A stretch of 64,000 nt of DNA, taken from NCBI GenBank assembly GCA_964404285.1, contig CAYOJK010000001.1, forward strand, positions 434,001-498,000, written 5' to 3'. A program made the translations under genes and the position numbers. Under the pieces are notes generated by a model. The model searched no databases and was not told the origin of the DNA. It saw nothing but the letters and a program-made list of their open reading frames with translations. The stretch comes from JBASEY01 sp964404285. GTDB lineage: Bacteria > CSSED10-310. Position 1 is the first letter of the stretch. Each line of letters starts with the position of its first letter. Shown here one piece after another: positions 63,871 through 64,000 of this stretch.

Positions 63871-64000
63871 TTATTCCCAACCAAATTCCCACCAGTCATA
63901 ATCGCCCCAAATCTTCGTTATGGCTGGATCTGTTAGGGCTGAGTAAAACATCAATCCATAGGCGCTTCCATTTATTTTAGGCCAGACAAAATCGGGAATC
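63871..64000 (-). CDS. 3' end of a secreted protein gene (start beyond the window)
   Basis: An open frame of 42 codons enters from the right edge and stops with TAA at 63871-63873. It ends LMFYSALTDPA...GDYDWWEFGWE. The tail resembles the C-terminus of the papain-like protease at 3726 (FWSAILEY...WGWS), suggesting a shared extracellular terminal domain. Too short to name the product. Confidence 0.6.
   Translation of the reverse strand, partial: IPDFVWPKINGSAYGLMFYSALTDPAITKIWGDYDWWEFGWE

Noticed and set aside
1..64000. CRISPR arrays, tRNA, rRNA, prophage
   Set aside because: No regularly spaced short repeats, tRNA-like cloverleaf, rRNA segments or phage genes were noticed on reading.

Overview
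The window reads as a chromosomal segment of a Gram-negative, heterotrophic bacterium of moderate GC content. Evidence for an outer membrane is three giant carboxypeptidase-regulatory-domain TonB-dependent receptors, two lipoproteins and an HtrA-type periplasmic protease. Peptide and amino-acid use is suggested by an M14 carboxypeptidase, a papain-like protease, glutamate dehydrogenase, ornithine aminotransferase, carbamate kinase and a 2-oxoacid:ferredoxin oxidoreductase. The Oar-like receptor architecture is common in Acidobacteriota, Aminicenantes and related uncultured lineages. I suggest such a lineage by inference only; no rRNA or tRNA gene lies in the window to place it. Several promoters show a canonical TTGAC-type box, a 17-bp spacer and a TATAAT-like box.

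Layout. 1-9.6 kb: secreted M14 carboxypeptidase (cut by the left edge), an Asp-box lipoprotein, a papain-like protease followed by lipA, gdhA, a membrane-anchored unknown and a GT4 glycosyltransferase. 9.6-15.1 kb: a leftward nucleotide-sugar operon rfbA-rfbC-rfbB-rfbD-gmd-rmd, making dTDP-L-rhamnose and probably GDP-D-rhamnose. 15.1-27.7 kb: a small unknown, rocD, three tandem 998-residue TonB-dependent receptors, and a TPR protein just upstream of the third. Receptors 2 and 3 are almost identical except for one mosaic central block.

27.7-42.1 kb: rimO, a CDP-alcohol phosphatidyltransferase with a HAD phosphatase, THEP1 NTPase with a B12-binding radical SAM protein, a lipoprotein, a Tat-exported PmbA/TldD-like protein, HtrA, groES-groEL under a perfect CIRCE operator, and two overlapping CNNM/CorC-type transporters. 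42.2-53.9 kb: mostly rightward genes, including a GT2/GT-C pair, a cyclic-2,3-diphosphoglycerate-synthetase-like GTPase with carbamate kinase, a small membrane protein and a macrodomain protein, a large membrane protein, a ClC-family protein with lysine at the gating glutamate position, and a further GT-C-like protein. 54.1-60.8 kb: an NhaP-type antiporter, then an overlapping four-gene unit: SSS symporter, type III CoA-transferase, oxidoreductase alpha, and a fused beta-gamma subunit. 60.9-64 kb: a secreted unknown, a second HAD phosphatase, a membrane-anchored metallophosphoesterase, and the 3' end of a secreted protein at the right edge.

No CRISPR array, transposase, integrase, tRNA or rRNA was seen. 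The best candidates for something new are the mosaic receptor array, the symporter/CoA-transferase/oxidoreductase unit, the GTPase/carbamate kinase/macrodomain run, and the ClC protein with the altered gate.
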